Below, one piece after another: positions 30,813 through 40,642 of a DNA stretch of 64,000 nucleotides (the stretch's first letter is position 1; every line of letters starts with the position of its first letter). The translations under genes were made by a program, and so were the position numbers. The notes below the pieces were generated by a model, which did no database searches, was not told the DNA's origin, and was given only the letters and a program-made list of their open reading frames with translations. This DNA is from an uncultured Gammaproteobacteria bacterium (lineage in GTDB: Bacteria; Pseudomonadota; Gammaproteobacteria; HK1): positions 1,426,001 to 1,490,000 of the forward strand of contig OY282353.1 in assembly GCA_958295465.1 (NCBI GenBank), read 5' to 3'.

Positions 30813-31360
30813 TGTCCATTCCTCCTCGATCGCCGCCGGGGGTTCGTCGGCCTCCGGGCTCTACCTCGGCTCGGGCCACATGGCCGTCGGTGTCTTCTCG
30901 TCGCCCATGCCGGGATTGTAGGGGGCGCTGGAAGGCAAAGCCATCATCCGGGTATTCGGCCGGCAATTCCCGCCATGCACGCCCGTCTGCAAACCATCTC
31001 GGCCGCTGATGCAAGGAAGGAGCGCTCCATGAAGAAGCCGGGAACGCACCGGTGCGCTTGACGGACGCGTTGGGCGCGAGCGCGACGATCCGGTTCCGCG
31101 AGGTGCTCGGCGCATCCTGTATTTTCGACTATTCCTTCGACGCTCCTCGCGTGGAATAAACTCCGCAAGGAATTGGCGGCCGAAACCGGTCGCTTCCATG
31201 GCGCCGGCAGGGCCGGCCGGCGCAAGTGGGCACGGCCTCCCTTTGGTGCTTGAATTCGTCGTACACCCGAACCGCTTGTTCGAGGGCGAGGGGCAGGATC
31301 GAGAACGCGGAAGTACGTTTCTACCGCGTCGATTTTCACCTGACCTCCTGACGGATCAGA
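30813..31360. other. Divergent intergenic region between the SNF2 operon and hrpA
   Basis: About 550 bases with the ribosome-binding site of the leftward operon and presumably both promoters. A short stretch around 31019-31060 (AAGGAAGGAGCGCTCCATGAAGAAG region) looks like the start of a lost gene, but its frame ends after about 12 codons. No convincing gene or RNA seen. Confidence 0.4.
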
Positions 31361-34300
31361 ATGGATTCGGAAATTCCAGGCGGCCCCGCAGGCGACAACG
31401 CACGCCTCGACGCCTGCATGTCCGCCGATGTCGCGCGCCTGCGCCGCCGCCTCGAAGCGTTGCGCCGCCGGGGTGCGGACGCCCGGCAGTGGTCGAAGCT
31501 GGACGCGGCGATCGACGCCTCGGCCGCACGCCGCGCCGCGCGGGCCGCGTCGGCGCCGGAGGCCGGTGTCGCCCCGGACCTGCCGATCGCCGCGAAGGCG
31601 GAGGCGATCGCGCGCGCCGTCGCCGACCATCCGGTCACCCTGGTGGTCGGCGCGACCGGCTCGGGGAAGAGCACCCAGCTTCCGAAGATCTGCCTTGGAG
31701 CGGGCCGCGGGATCGGCGCGATGATCGGGCATACGCAGCCCAGAAGGATCGCGGCGCGGAGCGTGGCGGCGCGGGTCGCGGCGGAGCTCGGCACGGATCT
31801 CGGGCGGCTCGTGGGCTACCAAGTGCGCTTCGGCCGGCAGGTCGCGCCGGACACCCTCGTCAAGCTGATGACCGACGGCATCCTGCTCGCGGAGGTCCAG
31901 CGCGACCGCGACCTGCGCGCCTACGACACCCTGATCATCGACGAGGCGCACGAGCGCACCCTCAACGTCGACTTCGTCCTCGGCTACCTCCGCACGCTCC
32001 TGCGGCGGCGCCCGGAACTGCGGGTCGTGGTGGCCTCGGCCACCCTGGAGGTCGAGAAGCTGCGCACGTTCTTCGACGGCGCCCCGGTCATCGAGGTGGA
32101 GGGCCGGACCTTTCCTGTCGAGATCCGGTACCGGCCCGGGACCGAGGGAGAGGACGTCCCGGACAAGGTGGCGGGGGCGCTCGCGGAGATCCGCGACGAG
32201 CCGGGGGACGTGCTGGTGTTCCTCTCCGGGGAGCGCGAGATCCGGGAGACCGAGGCCCGGCTCGGAGGCATGGGGCTCGCGGACACCGAGCTGTTCCCGC
32301 TCCACGCCCGGATGTCCGTGGAGCGCCAGCAGGCGCTGTTCGCGCCTTGCGGCCGGCGCCGGGTGGTGCTGGCGACGAACGTGGCGGAGACCTCGCTGAC
32401 GGTGCCGGGGGTGCGTTTCGTCATCGACGCGGGCGCGGCCAGGGTGAGCAGGTATGCCCACCGCACCGGGGTGCAGCGGCTGCCGGTGGAGCCGATCGCA
32501 CGGGCCTCGGCGGAGCAGCGGGCCGGGCGTTGCGGGCGGATCGGCCCCGGGGTGTGCATCCGGCTCTACGACGAGGCCGACTTCGCGGCGCGTCCCACCC
32601 ATGCCGAGCCCGAGATCCGTCGCTCGGACCTTGCCGCAGTGTTGCTGCGGATGCTGTCGCTGGGGCTGCACGACGTGGACCGCTTCCCGTTCATCGACCC
32701 CCCGGATCGGCGTCACGTCAACGACGGCCTGCGGCTGCTGCGCGAGCTGGGGGCGGTGGACGGCGGCGGCCTCACGAAGCTCGGCCGCCGCCTCGCGCGC
32801 TTCCCGCTGGATCCGAGGATCGGGCGGATGCTGCTGGAGGCCGACGCACTCGGATGCGTCGCCGAGGTGCTGGTCATCGCGAGCTTCCTGAGCGTGCCGG
32901 ACCCCCGTGAGTGGCGCCCCGAAAGCCGTTCCGGACGGCGCCGGGAAAGCCGTTCCGGCAGACGTTCGCCGGCGCCGTCCGCCTCTGTCACCGGCGAAGG
33001 CGTGTCGTCCTCGACCGCCCCGATTATCGGTAAAGGCGTACCGGCGCCGCCCGCTCCCGTCCCCGGTGGACGCGCACCGATGTCGTCCGCCCCTGCCACC
33101 GGCGAAGGCGTGCCGGCGCCGTCTGCTCTCGTTGTCGGGGCCGCGCGGGCGGGACCCTCGCCTTTCACTCCCATCGTTCGCACCGCACGAACGGCGCCCC
33201 CGGCATCCGCACGCGCCGGGTTCGGGGACCCGCGCTCCGACTTCCTCGGGATCGTCGATCTCTGGCGCCGCTTCCGATCTGCGGTGGACGAGCCGGGCGG
33301 GTCTGCGCGGGGGTTCTGCCGCCGGCATTCCCTCTCACCGGCCCGGATGCGGGACTGGGCCGACGTGCACGGCCAGATCCGCGAGATCTGCCGCGAGCTC
33401 GGGATCCGCCCGCGCGGGCTCGGGACGGCCTCGCCCGGACGGATCCACCGCGCCCTGCTCGCGGGGCTGCTGCGCTGCGTCGGAGCACGCACGCCCGAAG
33501 GGGAGTACGCGGGGCTTCGCGGGACCACGTTCCGGCTCGCCCCGGGCTCGGCCCTGCATCCGGCGGTGGCGCCGTGGATCGTCGCGGCCGAGGTGGTGGA
33601 GACCGGCCGGCCCTATGCGTTCATGGCCGGCCGGATCCGCGCGGAATGGGTGGAGAAGGCGGCCGGCGATCTCGTGCGCCGCTCCCACTTCGATGCGCAC
33701 TGGGACGCCCGCCGCGCCGAGCCGATGGTGTTCGAGCAGGTGGCGCTGTACGGGCTGACCCTCATCGCCCGGCGCCAGGTGCGATACGCGCCGGTGAGCC
33801 GCGAGGACGCCCGCGAGGTCTTCCTGCGCTCCGGGCTCGTCGAGAACGGGTATGCGTGCGGCCACGCCTTCGCCGAACGAAACGCCCGGGTGCTGGCGCG
33901 TCTGCGCGCCGTCGAGCACAAGCTCCGCAGCCCCGGCGCGATGGTGGGCGACGATGCGGTCTTCGCCTTCTACGACGCGCGGGTTCCGCGCCATGTCGTC
34001 GATGGGCGGAGCTTCGAGGAATGGTGGTCCGGGCTCGGCGAGGACGGAGCGCGGGGGCTGGAGCTCCGCCCCGAGGACGTCGTCGCCCCCGGCGCATCGC
34101 TCCCGAGCGAGGCGGCGTTCCCCGACGTGCTGCGGGCCGGCGATCAGGCGTTCGATCTCGCCTACCGCTTCGCGCCCGGCGAGGACGACGACGGGCTGAC
34201 GGTCACGATTCCGCGCGACGCGCTGGCGGATCTCGACCCTGGCCGGTTCGAGTGGCTCGTCCCGGGGATGCTGGAGGAGAAGACGCTGGCGCTGCTGCGC

Positions 34301-35794
34301 GCCCTGCCGAAGAGCCTGCGCCGCTCGGTGATGCCGCTCGGCGAGGTGGCGCGGGAGTTCGTCGCCAGGATGGGCGTCAGTGGGACAGGCGCTGCCGGGA
34401 CGATCGTTGCCGGGGCGGGTGCTGCCGGGACGGACTCCGTCGGAACGAGCGTTGCCGGTGCGGTCTCTGCCGGAACGGGCGCTGCCGGAACAAGTGCCGC
34501 CGGAACAGGTGCCGCCGGGACGGGTGTCGCTGGAACGGGAGCCGCCGGGACGGGTGTCGCCGGAACGGGCGCCGCCGGAACGAGCTCTGCCGGGGCAGGT
34601 GCTGCCGGGAGGCGCTTCGGGGACGGTTCGCTACGCGGAGCGCTCGCCCGCTTCCTCGATCGCACTCGGGGCGTGAACGTCCCTCCCGATGCCTGGTCGC
34701 CGGAGCGGCTGCTGCGCGTGCTGCCGGCGCATCTGCACATGCGCTTCGAGATCGTGATGCGGGACGGCACGGTGATCGGTCGAAGCCGTCGCCTCGAAGC
34801 GCTGGAGCGGCGATCGGCCGAGCGCTCCGTGCGCTCCGGACGGGCGGGCGGGACGCCTCCCACCTCCGGCGAGCGTGCCCACGCCGCGTGGACCTTCGGC
34901 GCCGTCCCCGTGGAAGCCGAGGACCGGAGCGGCGGCGGGTTCGACACGGTCTTCCCGGCGCTTCGCGACGTTGGCACGGGAGTGGTGGTCGAGCATTTCC
35001 AGGCTCGCGGCGCGGCCGAGCACAGCCACCGGGACGGGCTCGTGCGGCTGTTCTCCCTCGCGATGCGGCGTGAAGCCCGTGAGTGTCTGCGCGCGCTTCC
35101 CGGTATCGACGAGCTGTGCCTGCTCTACGCGATGGTGGCGTCTCCTCCCGATTGGGTGGACGCTCCTCCCGAACATGCGGGACGTCCCGCGCCCGGCACA
35201 TGCGCCGAGGCGCGCCGCGACCTCGTCGAACGCACCGTGGCTCGTATCTTCGTCGCCCCTGCCGGCGCGATCCGCGAGCGGAGCCGGTTCGAGGCGACGC
35301 TGTCCGCGGGCCGGAGCGGGTTCGCCGGCGGACTCGCGGCGGCGGTCGAGGCCGGGCTCGCGATCCTGCGGTCCGCCCGCGAGGTCCGGCAGCTCATCGA
35401 CACCCCCGAGTTGCACGCGCCACCTGAATCGCTGACCGACGCGCGACGCCAGTTGGACGGACTCGTGTACCATGGCTTCCTCGCCGCGACGCCGGATGGA
35501 GCGTTCGGGTCGCTCCCGCGATATCTTGAAGCGTTGCGGGTACGGCTGGAGAAGCTTCGCCGCGGCGGAGCGAACGACAGGCGCCGACTCGCCGAGATCC
35601 TGCCGCTGCAGCAGCGCTTCGAATCGAAGGCGCGCGACACCCGGGCCAGGGGCCGGCGTGATGCCGAGCTTGCCCGCCATCGGTGGATGCTGGAGGAGTA
35701 CCGGGTGTCCGTCTTCGCCCAGGAACTCGGCACCGCCTTCAGCGTGTCGAGAAAGAAGCTCGACGAACAATGGTCGCGGGTCGCAGCGCTCTGA
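31361..35794 (+). CDS. hrpA: DEAH-box ATP-dependent RNA helicase HrpA with two repeat inserts
   Basis: A 1477-residue helicase: Walker A GATGSGKSTQ (about residue 95), DEAH LIIDEAHERT, SATL, and motif VI QRAGRCGRIGPG, then HA2/OB-fold and a DUF3418 C-terminus as in E. coli HrpA (about 1300 residues). HrpA acts on mRNA and stalled ribosomes. The extra length comes largely from two low-complexity inserts: residues about 525-625 (Ala/Pro/Ser with TGEGVPAPSA units) and about 1006-1085 (AAGTG-type five-residue units). Both lie between conserved blocks, so the enzyme is probably active. The first ATG with good context is 31361. Confidence 0.92.
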   Translation: MDSEIPGGPAGDNARLDACMSADVARLRRRLEALRRRGADARQWSKLDAAIDASAARRAARAASAPEAGVAPDLPIAAKAEAIARAVADHPVTLVVGATGSGKSTQLPKICLGAGRGIGAMIGHTQPRRIAARSVAARVAAELGTDLGRLVGYQVRFGRQVAPDTLVKLMTDGILLAEVQRDRDLRAYDTLIIDEAHERTLNVDFVLGYLRTLLRRRPELRVVVASATLEVEKLRTFFDGAPVIEVEGRTFPVEIRYRPGTEGEDVPDKVAGALAEIRDEPGDVLVFLSGEREIRETEARLGGMGLADTELFPLHARMSVERQQALFAPCGRRRVVLATNVAETSLTVPGVRFVIDAGAARVSRYAHRTGVQRLPVEPIARASAEQRAGRCGRIGPGVCIRLYDEADFAARPTHAEPEIRRSDLAAVLLRMLSLGLHDVDRFPFIDPPDRRHVNDGLRLLRELGAVDGGGLTKLGRRLARFPLDPRIGRMLLEADALGCVAEVLVIASFLSVPDPREWRPESRSGRRRESRSGRRSPAPSASVTGEGVSSSTAPIIGKGVPAPPAPVPGGRAPMSSAPATGEGVPAPSALVVGAARAGPSPFTPIVRTARTAPPASARAGFGDPRSDFLGIVDLWRRFRSAVDEPGGSARGFCRRHSLSPARMRDWADVHGQIREICRELGIRPRGLGTASPGRIHRALLAGLLRCVGARTPEGEYAGLRGTTFRLAPGSALHPAVAPWIVAAEVVETGRPYAFMAGRIRAEWVEKAAGDLVRRSHFDAHWDARRAEPMVFEQVALYGLTLIARRQVRYAPVSREDAREVFLRSGLVENGYACGHAFAERNARVLARLRAVEHKLRSPGAMVGDDAVFAFYDARVPRHVVDGRSFEEWWSGLGEDGARGLELRPEDVVAPGASLPSEAAFPDVLRAGDQAFDLAYRFAPGEDDDGLTVTIPRDALADLDPGRFEWLVPGMLEEKTLALLRALPKSLRRSVMPLGEVAREFVARMGVSGTGAAGTIVAGAGAAGTDSVGTSVAGAVSAGTGAAGTSAAGTGAAGTGVAGTGAAGTGVAGTGAAGTSSAGAGAAGRRFGDGSLRGALARFLDRTRGVNVPPDAWSPERLLRVLPAHLHMRFEIVMRDGTVIGRSRRLEALERRSAERSVRSGRAGGTPPTSGERAHAAWTFGAVPVEAEDRSGGGFDTVFPALRDVGTGVVVEHFQARGAAEHSHRDGLVRLFSLAMRREARECLRALPGIDELCLLYAMVASPPDWVDAPPEHAGRPAPGTCAEARRDLVERTVARIFVAPAGAIRERSRFEATLSAGRSGFAGGLAAAVEAGLAILRSAREVRQLIDTPELHAPPESLTDARRQLDGLVYHGFLAATPDGAFGSLPRYLEALRVRLEKLRRGGANDRRRLAEILPLQQRFESKARDTRARGRRDAELARHRWMLEEYRVSVFAQELGTAFSVSRKKLDEQWSRVAAL
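32925..33215 (+). repeat. In-frame low-complexity insert 1 in hrpA
   Basis: Imperfect repeats encoding Ala/Pro/Ser/Gly-rich peptide with recurring TGEGV.AP units lie between the conserved blocks ending DPREW and starting FGDPRSDF. All copies keep the frame. Probably a disordered linker. Confidence 0.75.
34378..34614 (+). repeat. In-frame tandem repeat insert 2 in hrpA
   Basis: About fifteen imperfect 15-base units (consensus near GCCGGAACGGGCGCT) encode repeats of AAGTG/VAGTG. The antisense strand reads as proline/alanine repeats, which is a shadow. Unit length is a multiple of three, so copy-number change would not break the helicase. Confidence 0.85.
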
Positions 35795-36017
35795 GCCGAA
35801 GTCCGGATCTCCGGCGGGTGATGCGCGCGGTCCGGGCCACGGGGCCGCATGAGACCGCCGCGGCCGGACCGAGGTTCACCTCGTCCCCGCGCAGGTCGTT
35901 CGCGGCGTCCGGATTGCAGGGGCGCCGGCGGGCCGTGAGAGCACATTGCCCGCCGGCACGCTTGCAACGCCCTTCGGGCGCGCACGGCATACCGGCGACG
36001 CAGCAGAGGAGGCGACC

Positions 36018-36575
36018 ATGTCCAGGGTAATCGGCGATCTGCGTGAGGACCACCGCAACGTCGGTGATCTGCTCGGCCTGCTGGCGCGCGAGATCGACGT
36101 GGTCGACGATGCCGGTGGCGGCGACTTCGAGCTGATGCGCGACATCATGGTCTACATGACCCGCTACCCCGACCACACGCATCACCCGAAGGAAGACCTG
36201 ATGTTCGAGCGGATGCGCAAGCGCGGGATTGCGCCGGACACCGAAGCGACCATCGGGAAACTGCTGCGCGAGCACACTGCGCTTGCGGAGAAGGGCAGCA
36301 CGTTCCGGGACATGCTGGTCGGCGTGGTCGATGGGGCTCTGGTCGAGCGCGAAGCGCTGGTCGCCACCGGTCGCGATTACACGGATTTCCTCCGCTACCA
36401 CGCGCGCCTGGAGGAAGAAACGGTCTTCATCGAGGCCCTGGAGCTGCTCGACGACACGGACTGGTCAGCGATCGAAAGCGCGTTCGAAGCGCAGATCGAT
36501 CCGATCTTCGGTCCGGTGGTCCAGCACGACTTTCAAACCCTGTACGAGCACATCCGGAACCGGGTGGAGACGTAG
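36018..36575 (+). CDS. Hemerythrin-domain protein
   Basis: A 185-residue four-helix protein with the di-iron ligand pattern: H in DLREDHRNVGDLL, HTHHPKEDLMFE, REHTALAEKG and YHARLEEETVF. Such stand-alone hemerythrins sense or store O2 or NO, or protect iron centres. ATG 36018 follows GAGGAGG. It is a single gene between hrpA and an NCS2 permease. Confidence 0.9.
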   Translation: MSRVIGDLREDHRNVGDLLGLLAREIDVVDDAGGGDFELMRDIMVYMTRYPDHTHHPKEDLMFERMRKRGIAPDTEATIGKLLREHTALAEKGSTFRDMLVGVVDGALVEREALVATGRDYTDFLRYHARLEEETVFIEALELLDDTDWSAIESAFEAQIDPIFGPVVQHDFQTLYEHIRNRVET

Positions 36576-36911
36576 ACCGGGTCGCGCAGCACCGGCGCCG
36601 GTCGTGCCGGTCGCGAGTCCGTCCTGCCGGTCCCGGCATCCTTCCCGAGGTCCTTCTTCGCGGCCCCGGGGTGGAGCGCCCTCCGTGCCGGGGGTCCGGG
36701 TTTCGCCTGGAGGGCGTCGCCGGGTTGGAGTGCCTGCGCCTTGCGCATCCCCTCGGCCGCCCCTGCCGTTGGATCCATTGCCCGAATCCGACCCCTCCGA
36801 ACCGGGCGTTGCCGTGGTCCCGGCGCCGTCCTCCGGTGTTACGATTGCCGGCGTTGCGCCCGTATCGGGCGCAACGCCATGCGGACACCGGACAGGCAAA
36901 GGGGGAACGAA
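36576..36911. other. Intergenic region before the NCS2 permease
   Basis: No gene supported. Contains repetitive CCGGTCGTGCCGGTC-like runs after the hemerythrin gene and a GGGG ribosome-binding stretch near 36901. The permease frame is open from 36741, but the upstream part does not look like permease sequence. Confidence 0.4.
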
Positions 36912-38279
36912 ATGGCCGACCTGCAACAGCTACGCGATCCCGATTACCGGCCGCCGATGGTGGAGGCCGTTCCACTCGGCATCCAGCACGTCCTCGCGAT
37001 GTTCGCGGGGAACATCACCGTCCCCCTCCTGATCGCGCTTGCCGCGGGGCCGGAGTACATCACCGTGCTCGTGCAGATTGCGCTGCTCGCGGCGGGCATC
37101 GCGACGCTGATCCAGACCATCGGCATCGGCCCGGTCGGCGCCCGCCTGCCCATCGTGCAGGGCACGAGCTTCGCCTACGTCGGCATCCTCACCGCCGCCA
37201 TCAAGGGCGGCGCGACCCTCGCCGCCGTCTTCGGCGCTTCCCTGGTCGGCGGGCTGTTCCAGATGATCCTCGGCCAGTTCATCCCGCAGATCCGGAAGCT
37301 GATCCCTGCCCTGGTGTCCGGGGTGGTGGTGATGACCATCGGCTTCACCCTGCTGCCGGTCGGGATCAAGTACTCGGCGGGCTGCGGCGCCTATCCGGCC
37401 CCGTTCTGCGAAGCGGCGGGCTTCGGCCACGCCTCCAACTGGGCCATGGCCCTGTTCGTCATCGTCGCCATCCTGCTGGTCCGCCGCTACGGGCGCGGGG
37501 CCTGGTCCACGTCCTCCGTATTCATCGGGCTCGTGGTCGGCTACCTGGCGGCCATCCCGTTCGGCATGGTCGATGCCGACGCCGCGGCCAAGATATCGGA
37601 CGCCGCGTGGATCGGCCTGCCCGATCGGTGGTTCGGCCTGGAGTTCACGACCTCCGCCGCCCTCGGCCTGATGGGGTTGATGATCATCATGGCCTTCATC
37701 ACGACCATCGAGACGGTCGGCGACATCTCGGGGATTACCGCGGGCGGCGCGGATCGGGAGCCGACCGACCGGGAGCTGAAGGGCGGCATCATGGCGGACG
37801 GACTCGGCTCGGCGGTGGTCGCCCTGTTCGGCGGCCTCCCGAACACGTCCTACAGCCAGAACGTCGGCCTCGTCTCCTTCACCCGGATGATGAGCCGCCA
37901 CGTGGTCACCGCCGGCGCGGTGTTCCTGATCCTCTGCGGCCTCGTCCCCAAGCTCGCCGCGGTGATCGGGGCGATGCCGCAGCCGGTGCTCGGCGGCGCG
38001 GCCATCGTCATGTTCGGCCTCATCGTCTCGGCCGGGCTCAAGCTCGTCGCCCGCTCCGGGCTCACCACCCGCAACATGTTGATCGCCGCGATCTCGCTCG
38101 GCCTCGGCATGGGGCTGTGGCAGGTCGAGCAGCTCGCGCGGGCGGCGGGGTTCGGTCCGCTCCCGCTCGAGGTGCTGCCGTCGTGGTCGGTGCCGCTGTT
38201 CGTGTCCGGCATCGTGGTGTCGGGGGTGACCGCCGCCCTGCTGAACGCCGTGCTGCGCGAAGACGAAGCGGCTGCCTGA
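36912..38279 (+). CDS. NCS2-family nucleobase (xanthine/uracil) permease
   Basis: A 455-residue transporter with about fourteen helices. NCS2 signatures include IQHVLAMFAGNITVPLLIA, the QGTSFAYVG substrate region, ITTIETVGDISGIT and GLPNTSYSQNVGLVSFT. It is a proton-coupled importer of a purine or pyrimidine base; the exact substrate cannot be read, but the NTSYSQNVG motif favours xanthine/uric acid types. ATG 36912 follows AAAGGGGG. Confidence 0.93.
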   Translation: MADLQQLRDPDYRPPMVEAVPLGIQHVLAMFAGNITVPLLIALAAGPEYITVLVQIALLAAGIATLIQTIGIGPVGARLPIVQGTSFAYVGILTAAIKGGATLAAVFGASLVGGLFQMILGQFIPQIRKLIPALVSGVVVMTIGFTLLPVGIKYSAGCGAYPAPFCEAAGFGHASNWAMALFVIVAILLVRRYGRGAWSTSSVFIGLVVGYLAAIPFGMVDADAAAKISDAAWIGLPDRWFGLEFTTSAALGLMGLMIIMAFITTIETVGDISGITAGGADREPTDRELKGGIMADGLGSAVVALFGGLPNTSYSQNVGLVSFTRMMSRHVVTAGAVFLILCGLVPKLAAVIGAMPQPVLGGAAIVMFGLIVSAGLKLVARSGLTTRNMLIAAISLGLGMGLWQVEQLARAAGFGPLPLEVLPSWSVPLFVSGIVVSGVTAALLNAVLREDEAAA

Positions 38280-38451
38280 CGCCCGCCGGCGTCCGTGCGC
38301 ACCGGCATCCAGGCGGGCCTCCGCGGTCCGGGCGGCGGTGCTGCCCGGGCAGGCGCCAGCGCCGTTATGCGCCGCCACGCGTCGGCTGCGCATGAAGAAG
38401 CCTGTGGGACGAGCAACGGCGGCATCGCCTGCACGCTCCATCCCCGCAAAC
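38280..38451. other. Intergenic region after the permease
   Basis: Part of a 439-base gene-free gap (38280-38718). No gene supported here; the two hairpins to the right are listed separately. Confidence 0.4.
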
Positions 38452-38486
38452 AAAAGGGCCGCACCACCCGATGATGGTGCGGCCCC
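38452..38486 (-). terminator. Rho-independent terminator, distal
   Basis: GGGCCGCACCA and TGGTGCGGCCC arms around an eight-base loop, followed on the minus strand by TTTTGTTT. Strong stem and T run. It is the second of two terminators downstream of the Rieske oxygenase gene. Confidence 0.85.
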
Positions 38487-38650
38487 GGATACCCGTCACC
38501 GCGTCCCGACCGCCGAACACTCTTCGCCCAGGTCGAAATGAGGCGGTAGTTTCCTGGAGTCGGCGGGTGTCGCGGCGCAGTGTGCTTCGCCACCGCGAAA
38601 TGCGCCTATGACCCAACCCGGCATAGCTGGAACCAAGCGCCGGTTGGCGG

Positions 38651-38676
38651 AAAAATCTTCGTCGTTTTGTCGAAGA
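38651..38676 (-). terminator. Rho-independent terminator, proximal
   Basis: TCTTCG-loop-CGAAGA followed on the minus strand by TTTTT, about 45 bases beyond the Rieske oxygenase stop. The stem is short, so termination may be incomplete and backed up by the second hairpin. Confidence 0.65.
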
Positions 38677-38718
38677 CTTCACGGGTAAGAGACTAATACC
38701 TCTCGGACATCCCGACCG

Positions 38719-39834
38719 CTACCGCGGCCCCGAGGGCGCGGCGTCTTCGTAAACCCGGCCCGATTCGATCCGCACCGACGCCAGGCGGCGGGCGAATGCC
38801 TTCGGGCTTTCGTCCGTGGCGTCCGACAGCTCCTTGAGCCAGCGGCGGTACGCGACCGACACCTTGTCGGTGAGGACGGAGAATTCCTCTGCGGGCGCCG
38901 GGATCTCCGGCGGGTCCTGGGCCTCTATCACCGGCAGGTCCTCGCTCAGTATGAGATCCTGGAAGTCGAGGTGCGGCCGATCGTCGCCGTTACGGTCTTC
39001 GGTGCGGCAGGTGAACCAGAAGCTGCGGCACACCCCCGACTCGACGGGCGAGGCGGCCATCCACAACTGGCTGCGTTCTCCGCCGGGAAAGAAGAATTCG
39101 AGGTTCACCGCGAAGGGCATGAAGATCCGGTAGTCCGTCGGCGCCATCAACGCGACGCCGGGAAGCTGCATGTCGGGCGACGGCCGGAACTGGAACCGCA
39201 GCTCTCCGTTCAGGCGATCGACCTTCGCGACGGGTACGACCGTCTGGCGCCGGTCACCGAGGGAGCCGTCGTGCACGAACGGGAAATGTGACAGGTCGAC
39301 GAAGTTTTCGAGCCGCCGCCCCGCCGAGGTCGGCCAGGTATAGGGCTCGCCGGGCACGCATCGGAACGCTTCGTCGCCCCACGCGGGACACGGCGGCACC
39401 ACCGTCGCGGCGCCGGCGGACGAATCGAGCCGCACCCAGACCAGATCGTAGGCCACCGCGGCTTCGTATCGCCGGACCCGGCAATCCCCGGGGATGGGAT
39501 GGTCGGGCATCGCGGGGATTTCGCGGACCGCTCCGTCGGCCCCGTACAGCCAGCCGTGATAAGCGCAACGCAACCCCCCGTCCTCGACGCGCCCCACCGA
39601 CAGCTTCGTCGATCGATGGATGCACCGGTCGCGAAAGGCGGCGACCTCACCGCCGATCTCGGCGATGACGAGGGCTTCGCCGAGCAGGGTCACGGGGAAG
39701 GCACGGCCGCCATCGGCCGCGGCGGTGCGAAGCTCGGAGAGCGTGCACACGGGATGCCAGAAATACCGCCACGCGGCATCGTTCAGGTAGCGGCGGCCGG
39801 TCGTCGATGCCGTTTCCACCACGTCCGCCTCCAT
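38719..39834 (-). CDS. Rieske non-haem iron oxygenase, large subunit
   Basis: A 371-residue oxygenase. The N-terminal Rieske [2Fe-2S] domain has DRCIHRSTKLS (CxH) and LRCAYHGWLY (CxxH). The C-terminal catalytic domain carries the mononuclear-iron motif ENFVDLSHFPFVHDGSLG. It resembles the VanA/choline-type oxygenases that hydroxylate or demethylate small substrates. A Rieske ferredoxin gene lies 200 bases upstream on the same strand as its likely electron donor. Substrate unknown. ATG 39834 is used because the upstream open frame lacks family resemblance. Confidence 0.88.
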   Translation of the reverse strand: MEADVVETASTTGRRYLNDAAWRYFWHPVCTLSELRTAAADGGRAFPVTLLGEALVIAEIGGEVAAFRDRCIHRSTKLSVGRVEDGGLRCAYHGWLYGADGAVREIPAMPDHPIPGDCRVRRYEAAVAYDLVWVRLDSSAGAATVVPPCPAWGDEAFRCVPGEPYTWPTSAGRRLENFVDLSHFPFVHDGSLGDRRQTVVPVAKVDRLNGELRFQFRPSPDMQLPGVALMAPTDYRIFMPFAVNLEFFFPGGERSQLWMAASPVESGVCRSFWFTCRTEDRNGDDRPHLDFQDLILSEDLPVIEAQDPPEIPAPAEEFSVLTDKVSVAYRRWLKELSDATDESPKAFARRLASVRIESGRVYEDAAPSGPR

Positions 39835-40034
39835 CGGCTGTGCTCTCGTTCGCCTTCCGCGGCTTCCGGGCGGGTCCGGGAGTCTATGCACGCTCCGCCT
39901 CGGACGCCACCGGACCACGGGTATCCTGCCGAATTCCGCGGCGATCGGGTGAACCGGCTCCGCCGGATCGGGAAGCCTGCGTCCGGCCACGAGCGCACTC
40001 GTATCGCCATGGAGGTCCGTTCGCGGGCATCGGC

Positions 40035-40352
40035 TCAGACCAGCACGTACACGGAGCCGTCCTCGACCTTGACCTCGTAGGTCTCGATGCCTCGGTCCGC
40101 CGGCCCGCGGCGGCATTCGCCGGTGGGCACGTGGAACAACGCCGCGTGCAGCGGGCACTCCACCTCCTCACCCTCGACATAGCCCTCGGACAGCCGCGCG
40201 AAAGCGTGCGGGCAGACGTCCTCGATCGCATGCAGCTCGCCGCCGATCCGGAACACGCCGATCGGGACCTCCCCGACCTCGACCGATACAGGCATGTCTT
40301 CGGTGATCGCGGCCGCGTTGTCGACGACCTTGTGCCAGCGCTCACCGCTCAT
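40035..40352 (-). CDS. Rieske-type [2Fe-2S] ferredoxin
   Basis: A 105-residue stand-alone Rieske ferredoxin with cluster ligands in CPHAFARLSEG (CxH) and CPLHAALFHVPTG (CxxH). It likely shuttles electrons to the downstream Rieske oxygenase. No reductase gene is adjacent. Its start codon overlaps the tail of an hsdR fragment, so its native promoter may have been replaced. Confidence 0.88.
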   Translation of the reverse strand: MSGERWHKVVDNAAAITEDMPVSVEVGEVPIGVFRIGGELHAIEDVCPHAFARLSEGYVEGEEVECPLHAALFHVPTGECRRGPADRGIETYEVKVEDGSVYVLV

Positions 40353-40625
40353 GGCGTTCGATGCCGGTGTCGGGGTCGCGCACCATGCCACTGAACGCAA
40401 CCAGCGGACGAACGTCGGTATAGCCGTTCTCGGCCAGGTAGCGCTCGAATGAGAGCGTGTGGCGCACCGCATGCAGCCCGCGAAGGGGTGACCACCATCG
40501 CCTTCGCGCGCCCCTTGCCGTGGTCTACCTTCTCGTCCTTCGTCTCGATGAACATGAGGGGATCCACGGTGCCTGTATCCGTGGATGCAGATCCGGTTCT
40601 CGATGAACCGCCCCGGGTTTCCCGG
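40353..40625 (-). pseudogene. Fragments of a type I restriction subunit (hsdR debris)
   Basis: Reads MFIETKDEKVD (found also in the larger hsdR remnant at 42499-44155) joined by deletion to AMVVTPSR and, in another frame, to LSFERYLAENGYTDVRPLV and AFSGMVRDPDTGIERHE, all HsdR segments. The pieces are in different frames and mostly deleted. It ends inside the start region of the Rieske ferredoxin. Confidence 0.8.
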
Positions 40626-40642
40626 AGGGTGATTTGCTTGGG

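Noticed and set aside
34162..34977. Minus-strand frame with PATPVPAAPV repeats
   Set aside because: Antisense reading of the HrpA repeat insert.
38365..38682. 105-codon minus-strand frame after the Rieske oxygenase
   Set aside because: Spans both terminators and has arginine-rich, non-protein-like composition.
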